DNA of 64,000 nucleotides, from contig NZ_JADQDQ010000004.1 in the NCBI RefSeq assembly GCF_015694725.1, positions 62,001 through 126,000 on the forward strand, given 5' to 3'. Source of the stretch: Hymenobacter jeongseonensis (lineage in GTDB: Bacteria > Bacteroidota > Bacteroidia > Cytophagales > Hymenobacteraceae). The notes beneath the pieces are model-generated. The model had not been told where the DNA came from. It did not search any database and was given only the letters and a program-made list of their open reading frames with translations. Position numbers and translations under genes: made by a program. Positions 8,054 to 14,909 of this stretch are shown one piece after another (within the stretch, counting starts at the first letter, position 1; every line of letters starts with the position of its first letter).

Positions 8054-9418
8054 TTATCCCTCCAGGCCGTACTCCTGCAACTTGCGGTATAGCGTGGTCA
8101 GGCCAATCGCCAGCTTCTTGGCTACCTCTGGTTTGTTGCCATCCATTTCGCCCATGAGCTTGCCAATGTGGCGGGCTTCCATTGCGCGCAGGCTTTCGTC
8201 GGTCGCATCGGCGCCGGGTTTCACCGGCCGGCCCAGGGCGTGGAATTCATCGGGCAGGAAGTCGGCGGCCAGCGGCTCGCCAGCGGGAGCTAGGATGGCG
8301 GCCCGTTCCAATACGTTTTTCAGCTCGCGCACATTGCCGGGCCAGGGGTAGCGTTGCAGCATGGCTAAGGTTTCCGGCGAAAGGCCGGGGAGGCGCTTGC
8401 TGAGGCGGGCGGCGAAGTGTTGAAGGAAGTAGTTGGCCAGCGGCGGCACGTCGGTGGGCCGGTCTTTGAGGCTGGGAACGAGGATGGTGAAGACCGAGAG
8501 GCGGTAGTATAAATCGGGGCGGAAGCGGCCTTCGGCGGCTTCCTGCTTGAGGTTGCGGTTGGTGGCGGCCACCAGGCGGATGTTGACCTTGGTGGGCTTG
8601 GTGTCGCCGAGCTTGGTGAAGCTTTGGCTTTCGAGCACGCGCAGGAACTTGGCCTGCACGTTGAGTTCCAACTCGCCGATTTCGTCTAGGAACAACGTGC
8701 CGCCGTTGGCTTCTTCCAGCAGGCCCTTCTTGTCGGAGAGCGCGCCGGTGAAGGCGCCTTTCTTGTAGCCAAACAGCTCGGATTCGAGCAAATCTTTGGG
8801 GAAGGCGCTGCAATTGACGGCCACGAAGGCCTTGCCCTGCCGCCCGCTGGCCTGGTGGATGGCCTGGGCAAAGAGCTCCTTGCCGCTGCCGGTGGGGCCT
8901 TCGAGCAGCACGGTGCTGTCGGTGGGGGCTACCTGGCGGGCCAGTTGCTGCACGCGCCGCAGCTCGGGCGAGCCGCCAATCATGGACTCGAAGCGGTACT
9001 GCTGGCCCACGCGGCGCTCCAGCTCCGTCACGCGCTGGCGGAGGCGGGCTTTTTCGGCGGCGCGGTCGACGACGACCACCAGCTGCTGCTCAAAATCGCC
9101 CTTGGTGAGGTAGTCGAACGCGCCGAGCTTCATGGCCTTCACGCCGTCGGGGATGGTGCCGAAGGCGGTGAGCAGCACCACTTCGGCATCGGGGGCGGCG
9201 GCTTTGAAGCGGGGCAGCAGGTCGACGCCGTTGGCATCGGGCAGCTTCACGTCGGAGAGCACGAGCAGGATGTCGGCGGCGTGTTGCTGGAGCAGCTCCA
9301 GGCCGCGGTGGGCGTCGGGGGCTTGCAGCACGGTGTAGCCTTCCAGCTCCAGCACCTGGGCCAGCAACTGGCGCAAGCGCGCTTCGTCGTCGATGATGAG
9401 CAGGGTACCGGTGGGCAT
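8054..9418 (-). CDS. Sigma-54-dependent response regulator, NtrC family
   Basis: A 454-residue protein with the three NtrC-class domains in order. The receiver domain (about 1-120) has the acidic pair DDE at 10-12 and phosphoacceptor Asp56 (LSDVKLPD). The AAA+ ATPase (about 145-380) has Walker A GPTGSGKE and the sigma-54 contact loop GAFTGA. The C-terminal Fis-type helix-turn-helix is VAKKLAIGLTTLYRKLQEYG. It should bind enhancer-like sites and drive open-complex formation at sigma-54 promoters when phosphorylated by the kinase encoded next to it. The start at 9418 gives a standard receiver N-terminus. Targets cannot be named from this window. Confidence 0.95.
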   Translation of the reverse strand: MPTGTLLIIDDEARLRQLLAQVLELEGYTVLQAPDAHRGLELLQQHAADILLVLSDVKLPDANGVDLLPRFKAAAPDAEVVLLTAFGTIPDGVKAMKLGAFDYLTKGDFEQQLVVVVDRAAEKARLRQRVTELERRVGQQYRFESMIGGSPELRRVQQLARQVAPTDSTVLLEGPTGSGKELFAQAIHQASGRQGKAFVAVNCSAFPKDLLESELFGYKKGAFTGALSDKKGLLEEANGGTLFLDEIGELELNVQAKFLRVLESQSFTKLGDTKPTKVNIRLVAATNRNLKQEAAEGRFRPDLYYRLSVFTILVPSLKDRPTDVPPLANYFLQHFAARLSKRLPGLSPETLAMLQRYPWPGNVRELKNVLERAAILAPAGEPLAADFLPDEFHALGRPVKPGADATDESLRAMEARHIGKLMGEMDGNKPEVAKKLAIGLTTLYRKLQEYGLEG

Positions 9419-9528
9419 TTAGGAGGGGTTGAGTTTTGAGTGCCGAATGTTGAGTGGCCACTGTGGGCGCTTCAGCATCCAAAAGTATCGGCTCAGCAGC
9501 GAAGGGTTGTGATTATCTTTCAATCCTT

Positions 9529-10290
9529 ATGCCCAATAAACAGAGCCGAGAGCTGTATTTGCTGGAAAGATTCCTGCCAGCATTATTAGAGAATCAACCT
9601 TATACCGTGTTGCAACCAGCGCCACCGTTACCTGATGCAATAGTCGAAATAGACGGGAGGAAAATCGGTATTGAAACAACCACACTAATTGCTAACGGAG
9701 AAATTAGCAGACGTGAGGGGGACCAAGATAAAATATTAAATGAGGCCCAAAAGCAATTCGAAAAGCAGTGTCAAATGCCGCTTCATGTTTCAGTATCTTT
9801 TGCTGAATCAGCTAATTGGCACAAAATAAATCGCCAACAAATCGCATCGTTTGTGACAGATATTGTTATTCGCTCTATTTCCGAAGTAAAAGAACTTGCG
9901 CAGTATAAATCTTACTTTTCTATTCGCAAGGACAGGTTAAGCCACGACTATATTCGAAGTATTGGCATCTCTTATTCAGATAAACTCACAATTCCTTGCT
10001 GGTCACCTATTACGTCGTTTATGGTGCCAGATGCACCAGTTGATACTATTCAGAGTATCATAAGTCGCAAGAGCAAGAATTTGCAAGGCTATTTAAGCGG
10101 ATGTGATGAAGTATGGTTGCTGCTGCTTGAAACGGGTAGTCCTTCTTCATACTATGATGGATTCGACAAACTCAACGAACACACATTTACGAGTAGTTTT
10201 TCGCGAACATTAATTGGGCGAATACCAAACGGAGAAGTAATTGAATTGCAAACTCAATCTGTCACTAACTCCCCCGAATCTCATTCTTGA
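9529..10290 (+). CDS. AT-rich orphan gene, possible PD-(D/E)XK-like nuclease fold
   Basis: A 253-residue protein of no family I recognise with confidence. Near residues 34-52 it reads PDAIVEIDGRKIGIETT, which has the PD...E spacing of PD-(D/E)XK nuclease cores (and of some restriction-like orphans), but the position after the Glu is TT rather than xK, so catalysis is not assured. A charged stretch with KILNEAQKQFEKQ follows. There is no signal peptide. The ATG at 9529 is used; the open frame reaches 9454 but the extra 25 residues look random. The gene is clearly more AT-rich than everything around it, stands alone, and its 3' end overlaps the converging ABC ATPase gene by 26 bases, all of which suggests acquisition by transfer. 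Confidence 0.7.
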   Translation: MPNKQSRELYLLERFLPALLENQPYTVLQPAPPLPDAIVEIDGRKIGIETTTLIANGEISRREGDQDKILNEAQKQFEKQCQMPLHVSVSFAESANWHKINRQQIASFVTDIVIRSISEVKELAQYKSYFSIRKDRLSHDYIRSIGISYSDKLTIPCWSPITSFMVPDAPVDTIQSIISRKSKNLQGYLSGCDEVWLLLLETGSPSSYYDGFDKLNEHTFTSSFSRTLIGRIPNGEVIELQTQSVTNSPESHS

Positions 10291-11095
10291 TGTGCTCGAC
10301 GAACTGGGCGAATTCGGGTTCGGCTTCGACGTTTTCGTGCCAGGCGAGGCCCATTTCGGCGAGGTTGTATTGGTGTTGGGGGCTGATGGTGGCGCCCGGC
10401 ACAAGAGCCCCGGCCGCGTCGTGCTCGTAGCCGAGCAGCCAGAGGCGGTCGGCCAGGGCGGTGGTAGTCACGATGTCGTGCGAGACGATGATGACGGTGT
10501 TCAGTTCGTCCATGGTGGTGACTTCGACGATTATTCGTTTCACTTCGTCAATCATGGCCACGTCGAGGCCGGAGAAGGGCTCATCGAGCAGGATGAGGTG
10601 GTCGGAGCAGAGCAGCTGCTGGGCGATGGCCGCCCGCTGGCGCTGCCCGCCCGAGAGCAGGGCCGGGTACTTGCGCCGGTGCGGGGCCAGGCCGAAGCGT
10701 TCGAGGTAGGCGTCGACGTGCTGGCGGGCGTCGGCGGGGGCGTGCTTGCGCTGGGCGGCCACCAGCAGGTTGTCGTGCAGGGTGCGGTGGTCGAAGAGGG
10801 GGTAGCGCTGCTGCACGAAGCCCACCATGCCGGGCGTCACGGGCTGCTGGGCGAGGCCCACTTCCACGGTGCCGGTGCCGGGCGCGATGAGGCCCGCCAT
10901 GATGCGGCACAGCACCGACTTGCCAATGCCCGAGCGGCCGTAGAATCCCACGACCTGGCCCTGGCTCATATTGGGGCGCGTCACGTTGAGGACCTGGGCA
11001 TTGATGTCGCGCAGGATTTGCTCGTTGTTGAGGGTGATGGAGACGCCATTCAGGGTGAGAATGGGGTCTTCGTAGGCGTAGGTGTGGGCAGTCAT
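10265..11095 (-). CDS. ABC transporter ATP-binding protein (NitT/TauT-like)
   Basis: A 276-residue ATPase subunit. It has Walker A (GRSGIGKS), a Q loop (VGFVQQRY), the ABC signature LSGGQRQR, Walker B (LILLDEPF) and the switch His (IIVSHD). An insertion in the first strand region (about residues 28-45) and a C-terminal tail of about 40 residues (AEMGLAWHENVEAEPEF) are additions to the minimal subunit. It is the last gene of the minus-strand module with the permease (11858-12640) and the substrate-binding/OmpA protein (12839-14617); a RAYT and REPs now lie between it and the permease gene. The start at 11095 lies 5 bases from a REP (11100). It should energise the permease; the substrate is unknown. 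Confidence 0.9.
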   Translation of the reverse strand: MTAHTYAYEDPILTLNGVSITLNNEQILRDINAQVLNVTRPNMSQGQVVGFYGRSGIGKSVLCRIMAGLIAPGTGTVEVGLAQQPVTPGMVGFVQQRYPLFDHRTLHDNLLVAAQRKHAPADARQHVDAYLERFGLAPHRRKYPALLSGGQRQRAAIAQQLLCSDHLILLDEPFSGLDVAMIDEVKRIIVEVTTMDELNTVIIVSHDIVTTTALADRLWLLGYEHDAAGALVPGATISPQHQYNLAEMGLAWHENVEAEPEFAQFVEHIKNEIRGS

Positions 11096-11099
11096 GGAA

Positions 11100-11188
11100 G
11101 TAGCGCGGACTTTTAGTCCGCGAGTGAGATGGATGAATGGATTGGTTTCGGACGGCTTTGTGGGTCGCGGACTAAAAGTCCGCGCTAC
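11100..11188. repeat. REP pair (BIME-like), family 3 (left copy)
   Basis: It begins GTAGCGCGGACTTTTAGTCC and ends with the inverted copy. Each half folds as a GCGGAC-TTTTA-GTCCGC hairpin. The GTAG head is the mark of REPs recognised by RAYT transposases. It lies directly upstream of the RAYT frame and of the ATPase start codon. Confidence 0.9.
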
Positions 11189-11215
11189 ATTGCAGCTGTG
11201 TCCGACCTGATTTAG

Positions 11216-11794
11216 TATGAGCGTAATCTGCCGCATCGGTTACCGCCGGGCGAGCTCATTTTCATCACGTTCCGGCTGGCGGGCAGCTTACCGCAGGAAG
11301 TGTTGGAGCGGCTGCAGACAGAAGCCCAATTGCTGCAGGAAAGCTGCGGCCCAGACCCCGCCGCGCAGTATGCCGAGCGGAAGAAATATTTTGGTCGCTT
11401 CGATAATTTGCTGGCGGGCAGCAACCACGGTCCTACTTGGCTACGGCAGCCAGAAATTGCGACCGTCGTAGCGCAGGCGCTGCATTATCCCGATGGGAAG
11501 GGCTACAACCTGCGGTGCTACTGCATCATGCCCAATCATGTTCATTTAGTAGTAGAGTTGCCGGAAGGTGCGCCGCCGCTGGCGAAAACACTTCAATTGC
11601 TTAAAGGCTATTCCAGCCGGCAGGCAAACCAGTTGTTGGGGAGGAGCGGGGCTTTCTGGCAGGCCGAGAGCTACGACCATGTGGTGCGAGCGGGAGAACT
11701 GGAACGGATTGTTCGCTACGTGTTGGAGAATCCAGTAAAGGCTGGGTTGGTTGATGATTGTGAAAAGTGGCCGTATAGCTTTCTGGCGCAGTAG
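11216..11794 (+). CDS. REP-associated tyrosine transposase (RAYT, Y1/HUH family), start unclear
   Basis: The frame encodes a near complete RAYT. It opens with YERNLPHRLPPGELIFITFR, typical of this family's N-terminus, carries the HUH metal motif in MPNHVHLVVE, a downstream helix with the likely nucleophile Tyr (KGYSSRQAN), and the closing block GAFWQAESYDHVVR. RAYTs nick and move REP hairpins with a GTAG head, and such hairpins lie on both sides. Oddity: a TAG stop stands directly before the conserved N-terminus (11213-11215), and the first standard start in frame is GTG at 11300, which would remove about 28 conserved residues. The ATG at 11217 is out of frame. The gene is therefore either started at a rare codon or recently damaged. 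The stop codon (11792-11794) lies inside the right REP. Confidence 0.8.
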   Translation, partial: YERNLPHRLPPGELIFITFRLAGSLPQEVLERLQTEAQLLQESCGPDPAAQYAERKKYFGRFDNLLAGSNHGPTWLRQPEIATVVAQALHYPDGKGYNLRCYCIMPNHVHLVVELPEGAPPLAKTLQLLKGYSSRQANQLLGRSGAFWQAESYDHVVRAGELERIVRYVLENPVKAGLVDDCEKWPYSFLAQ

Positions 11795-11874
11795 CGCGGA
11801 CTTTTAGTCCGCGAGTTATATTGATAGTAAGCTTTGGGAAGGCGGTTCACCCGCGGACTAAAAGTCCGCGCTAC
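11791..11874. repeat. REP pair (BIME-like), family 3 (right copy)
   Basis: Same ends as the left copy (GTAGCGCGGACTTTTAGTCC). It overlaps the stop codon of the RAYT on the plus strand and the last five codons plus stop of the permease on the minus strand. Confidence 0.9.
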
Positions 11875-12640
11875 TGCCCAGCGCCGAGTAAGGGAAAAAC
11901 ATCCGCCGCAGCAGCACAAACACATAGTCCTGGGCCGCGCCAGTAGCTAGAATCACCAACTGAATGGCCAGCACCCCATCCAAATGCAAGTAGCGGTTCT
12001 GCTTGTAGAGCAGCAACCCAATCCCGCCTTCCGATTGGTAGAGCGTTTCCACGAGCGTAATCATGGTCCAGATGATGGCGAAGTTCTGGCGCACGACTTC
12101 AAGCATTTCGTCTAGCTTGCCCAGTACCACTACTTCCCAGAAACTGCGCCACTCGCTCATGCCTAGGGTGCGGGCGTGGTCCATTTCCTCCTGCGTGGTG
12201 GTCAGAATCACGCTCGTCATGCCCGTGACCAAGTACACCGTGGCCCCGAAAATGAGCACCGAGAGCTTCACCTGGTGGCCCGAGCTTATCATCAGGGCCA
12301 TGAAGAAGGTGAGGCCGGTGAGGGTGAGGTAGCGCATCTTACTTGCCGCGTAGGCAATGGGCCGGAAGAAGGGCAGCGCCGTGAGGTAGGAGATGAGCAG
12401 CGCCAGCACCGTGGCCACGGCCAGGGCCTGCAGGGCCGTGGTCATGCTGGCCCACAGCTCCTGGATGAGGCCCTGCGTGGTGACGAGGTCGCCGAGCGAG
12501 CGCACGACTTCGCCCAGGCTGGGGAAGAACTGCATGGGGTAGAACAGCCACAGCAGCAGCAGCAGGGCTACCTGGCCGGCCACCATGCTGGTGAACACGA
12601 GGCGGGCGGGTTGGGCGTTGGGGGTGAAAAGGGATTTCAT
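11858..12640 (-). CDS. ABC transporter permease (NitT/TauT-like)
   Basis: A 260-residue inner-membrane protein with about six hydrophobic segments (for example AGQVALLLLLWLFYP near the start and LTLTGLTFFMALMIS in the middle). The EAA-like loop that contacts the ATPase is recognisable around EEMDHARTLGMSEWRSFWEVV. It belongs to the binding-protein-dependent transport family and sits between the substrate-binding/OmpA gene and the ATPase gene. Its last residues, SSADF, and its stop codon are encoded by the inverted REP at 11791-11874, so the original C-terminus was probably different. No substrate can be assigned from sequence. Confidence 0.88.
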   Translation of the reverse strand: MKSLFTPNAQPARLVFTSMVAGQVALLLLLWLFYPMQFFPSLGEVVRSLGDLVTTQGLIQELWASMTTALQALAVATVLALLISYLTALPFFRPIAYAASKMRYLTLTGLTFFMALMISSGHQVKLSVLIFGATVYLVTGMTSVILTTTQEEMDHARTLGMSEWRSFWEVVVLGKLDEMLEVVRQNFAIIWTMITLVETLYQSEGGIGLLLYKQNRYLHLDGVLAIQLVILATGAAQDYVFVLLRRMFFPYSALGSSADF

Positions 12641-12663
12641 TGGGGCAGTAGAGAAGGCGGTCT

Positions 12664-12832
12664 AACTCCCCTCCTCAGATGAGGAGGGGACGTCAAACCG
12701 CAGGTTTGACTGGGGTGGTTGCGCTCGTTGAACGACTTGCGCGGGAGGCGTTAAGGCATCGTTCAACGAGTTCAACCACCCCCGTTCGAGCCCTGGGCTC
12801 GAACATCCCCTCCTCGTCTGAGGAGGGGAGTT
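12664..12832. repeat. Compound multi-hairpin repeat, family 4
   Basis: A nested structure fills most of the gap between the permease and the binding-protein gene. It has hairpins at 12668-12689 (CCCCTCCTC/GAGGAGGGG), 12692-12710 (GTCAAACC/GGTTTGAC), 12784-12804 and 12807-12828, and an outer pairing between 12712-12721 and 12773-12782 that encloses a perfect 12-base pair of arms (12724-12735 and 12759-12770). The whole can form a branched cruciform or RNA. There is only one copy in the window. Confidence 0.8.
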
Positions 12833-12838
12833 TTCGTT

Positions 12839-14617
12839 CTAGTTGCCTAGCACAATTTCCACGCGGCGGTTTTTGGCTTTGCCGTCTGGCGTGGTGTTGC
12901 TGGCTACGGGCTCGGTGGCGCCGTGGGCGTACACCTGCACGCGGCCTTTGGGGAAGGCGCTGCGGCTTTTGGCTTCGAGCCATTGCTCCACGGCCATGGC
13001 GCGGTCTTCGGAAAGCTGCTGGTTGCGCTGCGGGTCGCCGGTGTTGTCGGTGTGGCCGTGCACGGCCACTTTAAGGCGGCCGGCCACCACGAGGTCATTG
13101 AAGAGCTGGTTGAGGTCGCGCTCGGCGGCGGGAGTGAAGGTGCTCTGGCCCGAATTAAAGGCGATGTTCCAGGCGCGCTTGCTCACGCTTTGGCGGATTT
13201 CGTCATCGGCGGCAAACTGCTGGGTTTCGGCCGGGGCCACGGCTTTGCCTTTGTATTGCTGCTGAAGCTGCTGCAGCGGCTTGAGGTCCAGCATTTCGGC
13301 CAGGGGCACGTAGCTGGGCAGCTCCTTGGGGTAAAGCTTGCTTTGCACGTCGCCGAAGGTTTTGTACACCGCCGCGTAGATGTTGGTACCGCCTTCGTCG
13401 AGGCCAAACAAGCTCAGGTTGTCACTGAAGTTGAAGGCTTTGCTGCCGCCCAATTCTACTACTTCGCCGTTGCGGTCGGCTTCGCTCACGCCTTTGTAGT
13501 ACTTCAGCCAGTAGGCGCCGGGCTTGTCTTGGTCGCCGTACACGGTGGCTGATATGTCGGCGGCGCGGGCCAGCGCCTCGGGGTGGGCTTTCACCTGGTC
13601 GCCGGCCACGGCGAAGGCCGTCATCAGACCAATTACTTCTTTGGGATGGGCGTCGTACCAACGCTTGGTGGTCACCATGATGTTGGGCATCTGGTTCGAG
13701 TAGTCCTTGGTGGACACGATGTTGACGAGGCCGCCTTTCTGCTTGGCGATGTTCACGTCGCCGGGCGTCCAGGTGGCCACGCCGTCGGCTACCACGTCCA
13801 CGCTCACGCCAGTGTTCTTGCCGTTTACCACCTTGGTGCGGGCTTCGGGCTTGTCGAGGATGTACTTTTCAGCGGCTACCAGGAAGTCGGATGCGGCCAT
13901 GAAGTTCACGGCTTCGGGGTCGTAGGTGGTTTCGTCGGGGTTCACTTTCAGGCCGTTGTCGGCGCACCATTTCAGGGCAATGTTCTGGTCGCCGTCGCGC
14001 AGGTAGCAGGCTATGGTTTTGCCCAGGGCGGTTTTCGGGTTGTCGAGCCATTCTTTCGGGCCCATTAACTTGTCTTCACCGAAGGATTTGCCCACCGAAT
14101 AGGGGATGATTTGCAGGCTGGTGCCGGCCTTCTGCAGCTGCGTTTGCACCGCCGAAAAAGCGGGCAGGCCGTCGCCCATAATGCTCACAATCAGGCCCGG
14201 CGTTTCCGGGTTGTTCTGCAGGTCGAGGGCATTTTTTACCAGGTCTGCCTGCATTTTGCTCACGTCGTCCTGGCGCACAATCTGCAGGTCGATGCCGTTG
14301 GCGGCCATGCTGGAGCCCATGGTGCTGCGGGGGCCGCCGTTGGCCAGCATGCCGGCCATCTGGCTGTTCCAAGCCATCACCTCCCACACCATTTTGGTGC
14401 CCTTATCAGCGGGCGCGGTGCCCGGCAGCGGGGCCAGCGGCACCACAATGGTGGCGCGGCTGCCGCCGGTGGCGGCGGGCAGCTCAATCGAGTTGAGCAG
14501 TACCGATTGCGTTTCGGCTTTCTTGAACACGGCACCGCTGGATACCAGCTTGTTGATGCCGAAGTAAAGGGCCGCTACCAGGAGTAGGCCGATTACGATT
14601 TTACCACGTGTTGTCAT
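12839..14617 (-). CDS. Membrane-anchored periplasmic substrate-binding domain fused to OmpA domain
   Basis: A 592-residue fusion. An N-terminal hydrophobic helix (about 7-22) with no clear cleavage site probably anchors it in the inner membrane. Residues about 70-430 resemble a type II periplasmic binding protein of the NitT/TauT or phosphate-like group (KMVWEVMAW, GLIVSIMGDG, GVATWTPGDVNIAKQKGG). Residues about 475-592 are an OmpA-like peptidoglycan-binding domain (VAVHGHTDNTGDPQRNQQLS and KNRRVEIVLGN). The binding domain of an ABC importer would thus be tethered both to the membrane and to the cell wall. It is followed by the permease and ATPase genes and preceded by two coiled-coil genes. 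Related proteins are known under names such as phosphate ABC transporter substrate-binding/OmpA family protein, but the ligand is unproven. Confidence 0.85.
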   Translation of the reverse strand: MTTRGKIVIGLLLVAALYFGINKLVSSGAVFKKAETQSVLLNSIELPAATGGSRATIVVPLAPLPGTAPADKGTKMVWEVMAWNSQMAGMLANGGPRSTMGSSMAANGIDLQIVRQDDVSKMQADLVKNALDLQNNPETPGLIVSIMGDGLPAFSAVQTQLQKAGTSLQIIPYSVGKSFGEDKLMGPKEWLDNPKTALGKTIACYLRDGDQNIALKWCADNGLKVNPDETTYDPEAVNFMAASDFLVAAEKYILDKPEARTKVVNGKNTGVSVDVVADGVATWTPGDVNIAKQKGGLVNIVSTKDYSNQMPNIMVTTKRWYDAHPKEVIGLMTAFAVAGDQVKAHPEALARAADISATVYGDQDKPGAYWLKYYKGVSEADRNGEVVELGGSKAFNFSDNLSLFGLDEGGTNIYAAVYKTFGDVQSKLYPKELPSYVPLAEMLDLKPLQQLQQQYKGKAVAPAETQQFAADDEIRQSVSKRAWNIAFNSGQSTFTPAAERDLNQLFNDLVVAGRLKVAVHGHTDNTGDPQRNQQLSEDRAMAVEQWLEAKSRSAFPKGRVQVYAHGATEPVASNTTPDGKAKNRRVEIVLGN

Positions 14618-14624
14618 GAGTGTT

Positions 14625-14715
14625 GTAGCGTGGACTCTGCGCGTCCACGGGTTATTTTAAAGAGTTGGAGTATGGTTTTGGAGCGCCAGACGCGGACTCG
14701 CAGAGTCCACGCTAC
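14625..14715. repeat. REP pair (BIME-like), family 2 (copy b)
   Basis: The left end is GTAGCGTGGACTCTGCGCGT with a decayed inner half; the right end is the standard inverted copy. It begins 8 bases upstream of the start codon of the binding-protein/OmpA gene. Confidence 0.85.
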
Positions 14716-14728
14716 AGTCCTCCAGTTT

Positions 14729-14821
14729 GTCATGCAGAGCGCAGCGAAGCATCTCGCTCGCATCGTTGCATGGTTGGGTTTACTGGTGGCGGGCGAGATG
14801 CTTCGCTGCGCTCTGCATGAC
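14729..14821. repeat. REP-like inverted repeat, family 1 (copy b)
   Basis: Long arms beginning GTCATGCAGAGCGCAGCGAA, paired with the exact complement at the right end. It lies next to a family 2 REP pair in the gap between two module genes. Confidence 0.9.
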
Positions 14822-14909
14822 CGGTGCTTTGGCTACATGAGGAGCGGTGTGACGTTCCACTGTTTCGCCATTGCCCAGCAAGCTCACCAGGCCACAGGCC
14901 AGCAAAAAG

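Larger units (their letters stand above)
11100..11874 (+). mobile_element. RAYT transposase flanked by its own REP pairs
   Basis: Family 3 REP pairs at 11100-11188 and 11791-11874 bracket a Y1-type transposase frame. These are the only two copies of this REP family in the window, so the block looks like a unit. It interrupts the ABC module between the permease and ATPase genes and is oriented against them. The right REP supplies the stop codon of the RAYT and the last residues of the permease. Confidence 0.8.

Noticed and set aside
11100..11874. Classical insertion sequence with terminal repeats and target duplication
   Set aside because: The flanking repeats are REP hairpins, each internally inverted, with no target-site duplication recognised; RAYT association explains them better.
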